A stretch of DNA of 64,000 bases, taken from Bariatricus massiliensis (GTDB lineage Bacteria > Bacillota > Clostridia > Lachnospirales > Lachnospiraceae). The position numbers and the translations under genes are program-made. A model generated the notes under the pieces. The model searched no databases. It worked only from the letters and a program-made list of their open reading frames with translations, and was not told the DNA's origin. The stretch covers positions 1 through 64,000 of the forward strand of contig NZ_LT574836.1 in NCBI RefSeq assembly GCF_900086725.1, written 5' to 3'. Shown here in pieces: positions 32,711-41,259 of the stretch (its first letter is position 1; each line of letters starts with the position of its first letter).

Positions 32711-33570
32711 TGAAGCAGACATCTATTGGCGGAAATAAAAGAAAAGCGGCAAACATACTGGCTACCACTGGTTTGGTCATTATTTTCCTTGCATACATGT
32801 TTCCTTTTGTGATGGTAGTGATTAATTCTTTAAAACAGAAGCGGGACATCATCAAGAGTCCTTTTTCATGGCTCTATACAATTAAAGGCCTGTCTTTTGA
32901 CAATTTTGTGAAGGCATTCACTCAGATGGACTTCCTCAATGCTTTTAAGAATTCATTGATAGTTACAGTATCCGCTACTTTGCTTGTCACACTGTTGGCA
33001 GCTATGCTGGCATACTACATTGTACGGCACAACAATATGATTTCTAAAATAACATTTGCCCTCATGGTGGCGTCGATGATTATTCCTTTTCAGGCAATTA
33101 TGATTCCGCTGGTCAGCATTTATGGAGGGACTTTAAATGTTTTGAACCACAGGCTGACTTTGATATTCATGCATACTGGTTTTTCTATGGCAATGTCCGT
33201 GTTCATGTTCCACGGTTTTATCAAGGGCAGTGTACCGATAGCGCTGGAGGAGGCGGCTTACATAGATGGCTGCACACGGAGACAGACATTCTTTAAGATT
33301 GTATTTCCGCTTTTGAAGCCCATTATTTCTACCATGGTGATTTTAAATGCGCTTGCATTCTGGAATGACTTCCTCCTTCCGTCTCTGGTACTGACGGATA
33401 AGAAACTTCTGACACTGCCATTGTCCACGTACAGCTTTTACGGTACTTATTCCGCGGATTACGGAACAATCATGGCAGGGCTGCTCTTATGTGTCGTTCC
33501 GATTCTCATATTGTATATTATCTTGCAGAGACAGATAATCAGCGGTGTTGTTGCCGGTGCGGTAAAATAA
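32710..33570 (+). CDS. Sugar ABC transporter permease (MalG/MsmG type)
   Basis: The 286-residue second permease has six helices and an EAA motif (EEAAYIDGCTRRQTFFKIVFPLL, starting near residue 181). The ATG at 32710, which shares its A with the stop of the upstream permease, has AAGGAGG at 32692-32698 and is preferred over the in-frame upstream start at 32656. With its neighbour it forms the membrane channel of a carbohydrate uptake transporter of the CUT1 class, which takes up unphosphorylated di- and oligosaccharides. Confidence 0.93.
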   Translation: MKQTSIGGNKRKAANILATTGLVIIFLAYMFPFVMVVINSLKQKRDIIKSPFSWLYTIKGLSFDNFVKAFTQMDFLNAFKNSLIVTVSATLLVTLLAAMLAYYIVRHNNMISKITFALMVASMIIPFQAIMIPLVSIYGGTLNVLNHRLTLIFMHTGFSMAMSVFMFHGFIKGSVPIALEEAAYIDGCTRRQTFFKIVFPLLKPIISTMVILNALAFWNDFLLPSLVLTDKKLLTLPLSTYSFYGTYSADYGTIMAGLLLCVVPILILYIILQRQIISGVVAGAVK

Positions 33571-33593
33571 TAAATAGAAAGAAAAGGAAGAAT

Positions 33594-34955
33594 ATGATAA
33601 AAGATAGTTTACATCTCAAGGCTCCGGGAAACTGGATGAACGACCCCAATGGTTTTATCTATTATCAAGGAAAATATCATCTTTTTTATCAGCATTTCCC
33701 CTACGCTCCGGCGTGGGGGACCATGCATTGGGGGCATGCTGTCAGTGAAGATTTGGTTCATTGGCAGCATCAAGACATTGCATTGTTTCCGTCAAAAGAC
33801 TATGACAGGAACGGAATCTTTTCGGGGAGCGCTGTGGAAAGAGACGGGCGCATGCTGCTCTATTATACAGCGGTGCGGTATCTGGAAGAAGACGCAGAAA
33901 ATATACACAGATGCCCCGAGGGAAGATTTGAGAGCAGTCAGGCCATGATAAGCTCGGCGGACGGTTATATCTTCGACAATTGGATGGACAAAAGGCAGAT
34001 TATTCCGGTTGTCAGAGACAGGAGATATGCCGATGCCACCCACACGAGGGATCCTAAAGTGTGGAAGTACGGAAATCAATATTATATGGTGCTGGGAAGT
34101 ACTTTGGACGGACAGCAGGGACGTGTGCTGTTTTACCGGAGCGAGGACGGGAATGACTGGGAGTATGTCAGCCAATACAGCGACAAATCGTTCGGGGAGA
34201 TACTGGAGTGCCCGGATATTTTCCGTGTTGGTGACAGATATGTATTTATCGGTTCCCCCATGGGAATTATGAATGACGGATTAGAGTATTCTGCTCATTC
34301 TATCTGTACAGAAGCGGAATTCACAGAGGAAGTCTGTGAGCTTAAGCTGGCGGGACAGCATCAATTTGTGGATTGTGGGCTGGATTTGTATGCGCCTCAG
34401 ACTTGTCTTGACAAAGAGGGCAGGAGGGTCATGGTTGCGTGGATGAGGATGCCTTATGCGGCAGAGGCGGATGACAGAGCGATGTGGAGAGGGATGATGT
34501 GCCTTCCGAGAATTGTAGAACTAAAGGAGAGCCATGTTTATTTCTGTGTTCATCCCGAGGTCGAGTCATATTTTTGCAAAAGGGTGGAAGACAGAGAAGA
34601 GCTTGATTTCCGCACACCCTTTCGCCTGAAGACTAAGGTTCAGGCAGGGGAAACAATTGACATCGGCGGATACCGCATCTGGGTAGAGGATGACTGTATC
34701 AGGACAGACCGGAGCAAAGTGTTTGTAAGGACAGACTATGGAGCGGATACGAAGGACGTAGATAATTACCGTATGATAAGCAGTACGCCGGCACTTCATG
34801 GAAAGTATGAGCTGGATATTTTTGTTGAGCCGAACCTGATCGAGATATTTGTCAATGGAGGACAATATGTCTTGAGTAATATAGTGTATGGTCTGGGGAG
34901 CCGGCTTGACGGACATATTGAAGAGATTTATATAGGAGCGAGCGGTGACGTGTAG
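33594..34955 (+). CDS. sacA: Glycoside hydrolase family 32 (sucrase / beta-fructofuranosidase)
   Basis: The 453-residue enzyme shows the GH32 signature set: WMNDPNG with nucleophile Asp17, THTRDPKV with the transition-state Asp153, and LECPDI with acid/base Glu205. There is no signal peptide, so it acts in the cytoplasm on sugar imported by the adjacent ABC transporter. Because that import leaves the sugar unphosphorylated, sucrose or short fructo-oligosaccharides are more likely substrates than sucrose 6-phosphate. The frame is open from 33489, but the ATG at 33594 has AAAAGGAAG upstream and begins at the conserved N-terminus. The C-terminal beta-sandwich is present but short. Confidence 0.93.
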   Translation: MIKDSLHLKAPGNWMNDPNGFIYYQGKYHLFYQHFPYAPAWGTMHWGHAVSEDLVHWQHQDIALFPSKDYDRNGIFSGSAVERDGRMLLYYTAVRYLEEDAENIHRCPEGRFESSQAMISSADGYIFDNWMDKRQIIPVVRDRRYADATHTRDPKVWKYGNQYYMVLGSTLDGQQGRVLFYRSEDGNDWEYVSQYSDKSFGEILECPDIFRVGDRYVFIGSPMGIMNDGLEYSAHSICTEAEFTEEVCELKLAGQHQFVDCGLDLYAPQTCLDKEGRRVMVAWMRMPYAAEADDRAMWRGMMCLPRIVELKESHVYFCVHPEVESYFCKRVEDREELDFRTPFRLKTKVQAGETIDIGGYRIWVEDDCIRTDRSKVFVRTDYGADTKDVDNYRMISSTPALHGKYELDIFVEPNLIEIFVNGGQYVLSNIVYGLGSRLDGHIEEIYIGASGDV

Positions 34956-34966
34956 GGAGAGAGGAT

Positions 34967-36829
34967 ATGGGCAAAAAAGCAGATATTTTTGAGAAAAGAA
35001 TGAAGCAGCACCATGACGAGCTTCGGTGGCTGTACATGGAGCTGTACCAGAACGGAGATATGTTTGCGGAACTGTGCTCCCAGATGTATGCCTATTATAA
35101 TATGCGTCGTCAAAAGTTACATAACCGTGACGAAAGACGGGTGCGGGAGCCGGAATGGTTCAAGAAAAACGATATGCTGGGGATGATGCTTTATATTGAC
35201 AATTTTGCGGGAGACCTGAAAGGGGTACAGAGGAAGCTGGATTACCTGAAGTCCTGTAATGTGAACTGTGTGCATCTGATGCCGTTTTTAGATTCACCCG
35301 AGGGACGCTCGGACGGCGGGTATGCCGTAGCAGATTTTCGGAAAGTGAAACCGGAGCTAGGGACGATGGAAGACTTGTCAGAACTCACGGACGCATGCCA
35401 CACAAAAGGGATGAATGTCTGTATGGATTTTGTGATGAATCATACCTCTGACGAGCATGAGTGGGCAAGGCGTGCCAGAGGCGGGGACGGAGAATATATG
35501 AGCCGTTATTTCTTTTATGACAGCTATGAGATTCCCAGCCGGTACGAAAAGACAGTTCCTCAAGTATTTCCGACCACTGCGCCGGGGAATTTTACATACC
35601 TTCCGGAGCGGAACGCACATGTGCTGACTACGTTTTATCCATATCAGTGGGATTTGAATTACCGGAATCCACGGGTATTCAATGAAATGATGTACAACTT
35701 TTTATATTTGGCGAATCGGGGAATCGACATTATCCGTATCGATGCGGTGCCTTATATTTGGAAGGAGCTTGGAACATCCTGTCGTAATCTTCCGCAGGTA
35801 CATACGATTGTCAGGATGATGAGGATAATCAGTGAGATTGTGTGCCCCAGTGTCATTCTTCTGGGGGAGGTAGTGATGGAACCGGCAAAGGTGGTCCCGT
35901 ATTTTGGGACAGTTGAGAAACCGGAATGTCATATGCTCTACAATGTAACGACGATGGCTACTACTTGGAACAGTGTGGCGGCAAATGATATACGGCTCCT
36001 GAGAAAGCAGATGGATGTGGTGAACAGCCTACCCAAGGAATATACATTCTTGAATTATCTTAGATGCCATGATGACATTGGCTGGGGATTGGACTATGAT
36101 ACTTTAGAATGGTGGGGGATGAAAGAGATACCCCATAAGAGATTTTTAAATGACTTCTTTACCGGCAGAATACCGGGGAGCGTAAGCAGAGGTGAGTTAT
36201 ATAACGATGATCCGGTGACTCAGGACGCAAGATTTTGTGGGACAACGGCTTCCATGTGTGGAATCGAGAGTGCGGGATTCGAGTGCAACGCACTTAAGCT
36301 TAAGGAAGCAGTCCAGATGGATATCATGCTTCATGCCTATATGCTGACGCAGACAGGTATTCCCATGCTATACAGCGGAGATGAGATTGGGCAGGTCAAT
36401 GATTACAGTTATAAAGAAAATGCGGCTAAATACATGGATTCACGGTACGTGCACCGTGGAAAATTCCACTGGGAGCTGGCGGAACTCCGTGACGATACAG
36501 CATCTGTAGAAGGCCAGATATTTCAAGCTCTTTTAAAATTAGAGAATATACGAAGGCGGGAAACGGTATTTTCACCGGCGGCAAATGTCTATACTTATGA
36601 TGTAAAAGACGATGCGGTGCTCTGCATCATGCGGGAGCTGGGAGAAGATAAATTTTTTGCCATTTTCAACTTTGGAAGTCAGATGCGGACGGCTTGGATG
36701 CAGGAAGAGGGAGATTATATAGATTTGCTGACGGGGGAGGACAGGCAGATGAAAGATGTCTGGCTGCCGGCCCATGGCTTTGTGTGGGCGAAAAGGAAAC
36801 CGGTAAAGAAGGATGAGAAAGGGGAATAA
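34967..36829 (+). CDS. Amylosucrase (GH13 subfamily 4)
   Basis: The 620-residue enzyme matches amylosucrases in length and detail: a helical N-terminal domain (residues 1-75), YIDNFAGDLKGVQRKLDYL, HLMPFLDSPEGRSDGGYAVADF, DFVMNHTSDEHEWA, the YPYQWDLNY motif, the catalytic Asp259 in IIRIDAVPYIWKELGTSC, acid/base Glu301 in LLGEVV, and the LRCHDDIGWG pair near 366-375. Amylosucrase uses sucrose alone to lengthen an alpha-1,4-glucan and releases fructose, with small amounts of turanose or trehalulose. No signal peptide, so it would act inside the cell, possibly feeding glycogen. It lies 11 bases after the GH32 gene. A sucrose phosphorylase is the main alternative, but the N-terminal domain and motifs argue against that. 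Confidence 0.87.
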   Translation: MGKKADIFEKRMKQHHDELRWLYMELYQNGDMFAELCSQMYAYYNMRRQKLHNRDERRVREPEWFKKNDMLGMMLYIDNFAGDLKGVQRKLDYLKSCNVNCVHLMPFLDSPEGRSDGGYAVADFRKVKPELGTMEDLSELTDACHTKGMNVCMDFVMNHTSDEHEWARRARGGDGEYMSRYFFYDSYEIPSRYEKTVPQVFPTTAPGNFTYLPERNAHVLTTFYPYQWDLNYRNPRVFNEMMYNFLYLANRGIDIIRIDAVPYIWKELGTSCRNLPQVHTIVRMMRIISEIVCPSVILLGEVVMEPAKVVPYFGTVEKPECHMLYNVTTMATTWNSVAANDIRLLRKQMDVVNSLPKEYTFLNYLRCHDDIGWGLDYDTLEWWGMKEIPHKRFLNDFFTGRIPGSVSRGELYNDDPVTQDARFCGTTASMCGIESAGFECNALKLKEAVQMDIMLHAYMLTQTGIPMLYSGDEIGQVNDYSYKENAAKYMDSRYVHRGKFHWELAELRDDTASVEGQIFQALLKLENIRRRETVFSPAANVYTYDVKDDAVLCIMRELGEDKFFAIFNFGSQMRTAWMQEEGDYIDLLTGEDRQMKDVWLPAHGFVWAKRKPVKKDEKGE

Positions 36830-36833
36830 GTAT

Positions 36834-38462
36834 ATGGCGGATAACAGGAAAAAGGATTGGTGGAAGCAGGCGGTAATCTATCAGATTTATCCCCGCAGCT
36901 TTCAGGACAGCAACGGGGACGGTATCGGAGATATCCAAGGAATCATCGGCAGGCTTGACTACCTGCAGGAATTGGGTGTGGATGCGGTCTGGCTCTCCCC
37001 GGTATGCTGTTCGCCGCAGGATGACAATGGTTATGACATCTCGGATTATCAAGATATAGATCCCATGTTCGGCACACTCGCGGATATGGAGGAGCTGATC
37101 GAGGAGGCCGGAAGACGGAACATAAAGATTATCCTTGACTTAGTCCTCAACCATACTTCTGACGAGCACCGATGGTTTAAAGAGGCGCTGAAGGGGAAAG
37201 AGAATCCATATCATGACTATTATATATGGCGTGACGGGAAGGCAGGAATACTTCCCAATGGGCTGAAAGCAGGCTTTGGCGGATCTGCGTGGGAATGGGT
37301 GCCGGAACTTGAGCAGTATTATTTTCACCAATTTTCTGTAAAACAGCCGGATTTAAACTGGGAGAATCCGAAAGTACGCAGGGAGATATATGATATGATT
37401 CTCTGGTGGATGGAGAAAGGGATAGGAGGATTCCGGCTGGATGTCATCGACCAGATTGCCAAGGAGCCTGACCGGCTGATTACAAGCAATGGGCCGAGAC
37501 TCCATGAGTACATCCGTGAACTGAGCAGAGAGACCTTTCAAAAGGGCTGTCTGATTACTGTAGGGGAAACTTGGGGGGCAGATGTGGAGCGGGCGAAGCT
37601 CTACAGCAGCCCGGACGGCAGCGAGTTCTCCATGGTGTTCCAATTCGAGCATATGGGTATTGACCAGCAGGAAGACGGTGAGAAGTGGGATATGGCGCCC
37701 TTCTCTCTGTCACGTTTCAAGGAGATTATGGAGAAATGGCAGACCGGGCTTTATGGATGCGGATGGAACAGCCTGTTCTGGGAGAATCACGATTTGCCCA
37801 GAAGTGTCTCCCGCTGGGGGGATGACGGGGAATACCGCAGACAGTCGGCCAAGATGCTGGCTATCCTGCTCCACGGGATGCAGGGAACACCCTACATATA
37901 TCAGGGAGAAGAATTGGCCATGAAGAACGTAAAGTATGGGGAGGAGGACTATCGGGATATTGAGACGCTCAATATGTATAAAGAGCGGCTGGCAAAAGGG
38001 TACAATAAAGCGGATGTGATGCATGCTATCCATGCCAGAAGCCGGGATAATGCCAGAACACCTATGCAGTGGAGTGGGGAGGAGAATGCCGGATTTACAG
38101 AAGGGAATCCTTGGATAAAGGTGAATCCGGATTATACGGAAATCAATGTCAGGCAGCAGCTGGCAGATACCGATTCTGTTTTTTATTGTTATAAACAGTT
38201 GATTGCGCTGCGGAAGCAATACGCTGTATTCACGGACGGCAGGTTTGAAATGCTGATGAAGGAGGATGAACAGCTTTTTGCGTATACAAGAAGCAGTGAG
38301 AAGGATGAGATTCTGGTGTATGTCAATTTCAGCGGGGAAGAAGCCGCATTCACACTGCCTGAAAAGTGGGTAGGAGCAAAAGTTCTGATCTGCAATGAGA
38401 GAAGTAAGAAAAAAGAGGTAGTCAAACCATACGAGGCCGCTATTCTTTATAGGAAGAAATAA
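36834..38462 (+). CDS. GH13 alpha-glucosidase (oligo-1,6-glucosidase / DexB-like)
   Basis: The 542-residue enzyme shows the GH13 set: IYQIYPRSFQDSNGDGIGDI, DLVLNHTSDEH, nucleophile Asp203 in GFRLDVIDQI, acid/base Glu245 in TVGETWG, and ENHDLPR with Asp320. The residues DVID after the nucleophile fit the oligo-1,6-glucosidase and dextran-glucosidase group rather than alpha-1,4 enzymes. Isomaltulose-type or branched glucosides, including amylosucrase by-products, are plausible substrates. It is the last gene of the operon; the ATG at 36834 has AAAGGGGAA upstream and was chosen over the longer frame, which overlaps the amylosucrase gene. Confidence 0.9.
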   Translation: MADNRKKDWWKQAVIYQIYPRSFQDSNGDGIGDIQGIIGRLDYLQELGVDAVWLSPVCCSPQDDNGYDISDYQDIDPMFGTLADMEELIEEAGRRNIKIILDLVLNHTSDEHRWFKEALKGKENPYHDYYIWRDGKAGILPNGLKAGFGGSAWEWVPELEQYYFHQFSVKQPDLNWENPKVRREIYDMILWWMEKGIGGFRLDVIDQIAKEPDRLITSNGPRLHEYIRELSRETFQKGCLITVGETWGADVERAKLYSSPDGSEFSMVFQFEHMGIDQQEDGEKWDMAPFSLSRFKEIMEKWQTGLYGCGWNSLFWENHDLPRSVSRWGDDGEYRRQSAKMLAILLHGMQGTPYIYQGEELAMKNVKYGEEDYRDIETLNMYKERLAKGYNKADVMHAIHARSRDNARTPMQWSGEENAGFTEGNPWIKVNPDYTEINVRQQLADTDSVFYCYKQLIALRKQYAVFTDGRFEMLMKEDEQLFAYTRSSEKDEILVYVNFSGEEAAFTLPEKWVGAKVLICNERSKKKEVVKPYEAAILYRKK

Positions 38463-38487
38463 GTTCAATGATTCATTTATCGACTTA

Positions 38488-38546
38488 TGCCCCTTTCTGT
38501 GATATTATAATCACTGTATTATAGAACACAGAAAGGGGCATTTTCT
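38488..38546 (+). terminator. Operon terminator that also holds the next gene's promoter and ribosome site
   Basis: A perfect 14-bp stem, TGCCCCTTTCTGTG (38488-38501) with CACAGAAAGGGGCA (38527-38540), is followed by TTTTCT and then the ATG at 38547. The loop contains TATAAT (38506-38511). The 3' arm contains AGAAAGGGG, the only Shine-Dalgarno sequence for the next gene. A transcript begun from the TATAAT would lack the 5' arm and leave this site free, while transcripts from upstream would end or hide it. Confidence 0.7.
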
Positions 38547-41246
38547 ATGGAAAATACATCCGACAATAAACCAAAAAAACATATTTGTCTGGGGCTTCTG
38601 GCTCATGTGGATTCGGGAAAAACTACATTGTCAGAGAGCATCCTGTATATGAGCGGGGCAATCCGAAGTCTTGGACGGGTAGACCATAAAGATGCTTTTT
38701 TAGATACACATGAATTGGAAAGGCAGAGAGGGATTACTATTTTTGCCAAACAGGCGGTATTTCCCCTTGGGGACACGGAAGTGACACTTCTCGACACACC
38801 GGGGCATGTTGATTTCTCGGCGGAGATGGAGCGCACGCTTCAGGTGCTTGACTATGCAGTGCTTGTCATCAATGGAGCCAGCGGGGTGCAGGGTCATACG
38901 GTTACGCTCTGGAAGCTGCTGGAGCGATATGGGATTCCTGTTTTTCTGTTTATTAATAAGATGGATCAAGAAGGAACGGACAGGGACAGACTTTTAAACG
39001 AGCTGTCAAGTGAGCTGGATAACGGATGCATTGATTTTATATGTATAGGGGACGGCAAAGGGCAGAGTGTATCCGAAGCCAAGAGAGAGAAGGCTCTGGA
39101 GCAGCTGGCAATGTGCGATGAATCTGCTTTGGAGCATTATCTGGAGCACGGGTCGGTGAATAAGGGCGATATTATCAGGATGATTCATGAACGGAAGGTA
39201 TTTCCCTGCTATTTTGGATCGGCCCTTAAGCTTACCGGGGTGGAGGAATTGCTGGAAGGTTTGAATCATTACACAGAAGCTCCTGAGTATCCGGATGCGT
39301 TTGCCGCCAAGGTATTTAAGATATCGAGAGATAAGCAGGGAAGCCGTTTGACCCACATGAAAATCACCGGCGGGACTCTGCGGGTAAAGGATGTGATCGG
39401 TGAAAAAATCAACCAGATACGCGTCTACTCCGGTGACAAATATGAGGTGGTAAATGAGGCGCCGGCGGGGGCAGTGTGTGCTGTCGCAGGATTGGAATAT
39501 ACCTATCCCGGGCAAGGGCTGGGGGCGGAGGCGGCGTCCGAAGCGCCGGTGCTGGAGCCAGTGCTCAGCTATCAGATCGTGCTGCCGCAGGGGGCGGATG
39601 TACATACAAGTTTAAAAAATTTGCGGCTGCTCGAGGAGGAAGAACCTCAGCTCCATATTGTCTGGAATGAACAGTTGAGTGAGATTCATGTTCAAGTCAT
39701 GGGGGAGATACAGATTGAGATACTGAAAAGCCTTATGAAAGAACGTTTTGATATGGAGGTGGAATTTGGCGCCGGAAATATTGTATACAAGGAGACCATC
39801 TTAAATCCAGTGGAGGGAATCGGCCATTTTGAGCCTCTTAGGCATTATGCGGAAGTACATCTTCTTTTGGAACCGGGGGAACCCGGAAGCGGGCTAGTAT
39901 TTGGCACAAAATTAAGTGAAGATGAACTGGACGGCAACTGGCAGCGCCTGATTCTCACCCATTTGAAAGAGCGGGAACATCTGGGAGTCTTGACCGGCTC
40001 TCCGATTACAGATATGAAAATTTCTCTGATTGCGGGACGGGCCCATAAAAAGCATACAGAGGGGGGAGATTTCCGGCAGTCTACCTACCGGGCAGTACGG
40101 CAGGGCTTAAAGAAGGCGGAGAGTATTCTTTTGGAGCCATATTATTCCTTCCGGCTTGAGATGCCCTCGGAATGTGTGGGAAGGGCTATGGCTGACATTC
40201 AAAAGATGAGCGGCAGCTTTGAACCGCTCCAGCCCGGGACAGATTTGGCAGTCTTGTCAGGCAGCGCACCCGTATCAGAGATGCGGGATTATCAAAGAGA
40301 ATTTATTGCTTATACAAAAGGCAGAGGTCGTATGTCCTCCCGAATCAAGGGATATGAGCCTTGTCATAATACGGAAGAAGTTATAGAGGCTATAGGATAT
40401 GATTCAGAGCGTGATCTGGATAATCCCACAGGTTCTGTCTTCTGTGCTCATGGCGCCGGATTCACAGTGAGCTGGGATGAGGTGGAACAATACATGCACG
40501 TGGAGAGCGGCTGGGAAGACGCGGACAAAGTGAGTGGAAAGAATGAGAGCAAAATAGTGGAACAGCCGGTATATGATGCACAGAAGTATGGGCAGAATGA
40601 AAAGGAGCTGGAAAGAATCTTTGAGCGGACGTATGGGCCCATCAAAAGAAGGCAGGTACCGGAGATAAGAAGAACAGCCGCAGGCGCGAAGGAGAGCGAG
40701 TATCGTCCGCCTAAAAAGAAGAAGCAAGAGGAAGAGAGTTACCTGTTGGTGGACGGTTATAATATTATCTTTGCGTGGGAAGAATTAAAAGAACTGGCGG
40801 AGATAAATATCATGAGCGCAAGGGATAAGCTGATGGATATTTTGAGTGACTATCAAGGCTATCGCAGGATGACATTAATTCTTGTATTTGACGCCTATAA
40901 AGTGGCGGGAAATCCGGGGACTATTTTCAAATACCATAATATTCATGTGGTCTACACAAAAGAGGCTGAGACAGCAGACCAGTATATAGAAAAGACAGTG
41001 CACAAAATCGGGAAAAAATATCATGTAACGGTGGCTACGTCAGATGCTTTGGAGCAGGTGATCATCCTCGGCCAAGGCGGACATCGGATTTCGGCGGAAG
41101 GGCTGAGGCAGGAGGTAGAAGCCGCAAAGACTGAATTGAGGGCGGAATACTTATCGAAAAAGCTGAGCGGACGCAGTTACTTGTTTGACAATCTGACCGG
41201 AGAGACAGCGGAGGCGGTTGAAGAACTGCGCCGCAGCGAGGAATAA
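38547..41246 (+). CDS. TetM/EF-G-like GTPase fused to a YacP/Rae1-type NYN ribonuclease domain
   Basis: The 899-residue protein has two parts. Residues ~8-700 form a translational GTPase of the ribosomal-protection type: G1 AHVDSGKTT, G2 RGITI, G3 DTPGHVDF, G4 NKMD, then beta-barrel domain II, domain III (MGEIQIEILKSLMKERFDMEVEFG), domain IV and an EF-G C-terminal fold (ECVGRAMADIQKMSG). After a charged linker, residues ~731-880 form an NYN/PIN domain close to YacP/Rae1: YLLVDGYNIIFAWEEL, LILVFDAYKVAG, EAETADQYIEK and ATSDALEQVIILGQGG. Rae1 cuts mRNA in the ribosomal A site, the site TetM-like factors enter. The fusion suggests a single factor that docks on ribosomes and cleaves mRNA. Tetracycline resistance is not shown. 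Confidence 0.9.
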   Translation: MENTSDNKPKKHICLGLLAHVDSGKTTLSESILYMSGAIRSLGRVDHKDAFLDTHELERQRGITIFAKQAVFPLGDTEVTLLDTPGHVDFSAEMERTLQVLDYAVLVINGASGVQGHTVTLWKLLERYGIPVFLFINKMDQEGTDRDRLLNELSSELDNGCIDFICIGDGKGQSVSEAKREKALEQLAMCDESALEHYLEHGSVNKGDIIRMIHERKVFPCYFGSALKLTGVEELLEGLNHYTEAPEYPDAFAAKVFKISRDKQGSRLTHMKITGGTLRVKDVIGEKINQIRVYSGDKYEVVNEAPAGAVCAVAGLEYTYPGQGLGAEAASEAPVLEPVLSYQIVLPQGADVHTSLKNLRLLEEEEPQLHIVWNEQLSEIHVQVMGEIQIEILKSLMKERFDMEVEFGAGNIVYKETILNPVEGIGHFEPLRHYAEVHLLLEPGEPGSGLVFGTKLSEDELDGNWQRLILTHLKEREHLGVLTGSPITDMKISLIAGRAHKKHTEGGDFRQSTYRAVRQGLKKAESILLEPYYSFRLEMPSECVGRAMADIQKMSGSFEPLQPGTDLAVLSGSAPVSEMRDYQREFIAYTKGRGRMSSRIKGYEPCHNTEEVIEAIGYDSERDLDNPTGSVFCAHGAGFTVSWDEVEQYMHVESGWEDADKVSGKNESKIVEQPVYDAQKYGQNEKELERIFERTYGPIKRRQVPEIRRTAAGAKESEYRPPKKKKQEEESYLLVDGYNIIFAWEELKELAEINIMSARDKLMDILSDYQGYRRMTLILVFDAYKVAGNPGTIFKYHNIHVVYTKEAETADQYIEKTVHKIGKKYHVTVATSDALEQVIILGQGGHRISAEGLRQEVEAAKTELRAEYLSKKLSGRSYLFDNLTGETAEAVEELRRSEE

Positions 41247-41259
41247 GGGGAGTAAGCAT

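Noticed and set aside
38547..41246. Calling the TetM-like protein a tetracycline resistance gene
   Set aside because: Family membership alone does not show resistance, and the fused nuclease domain points to another role.
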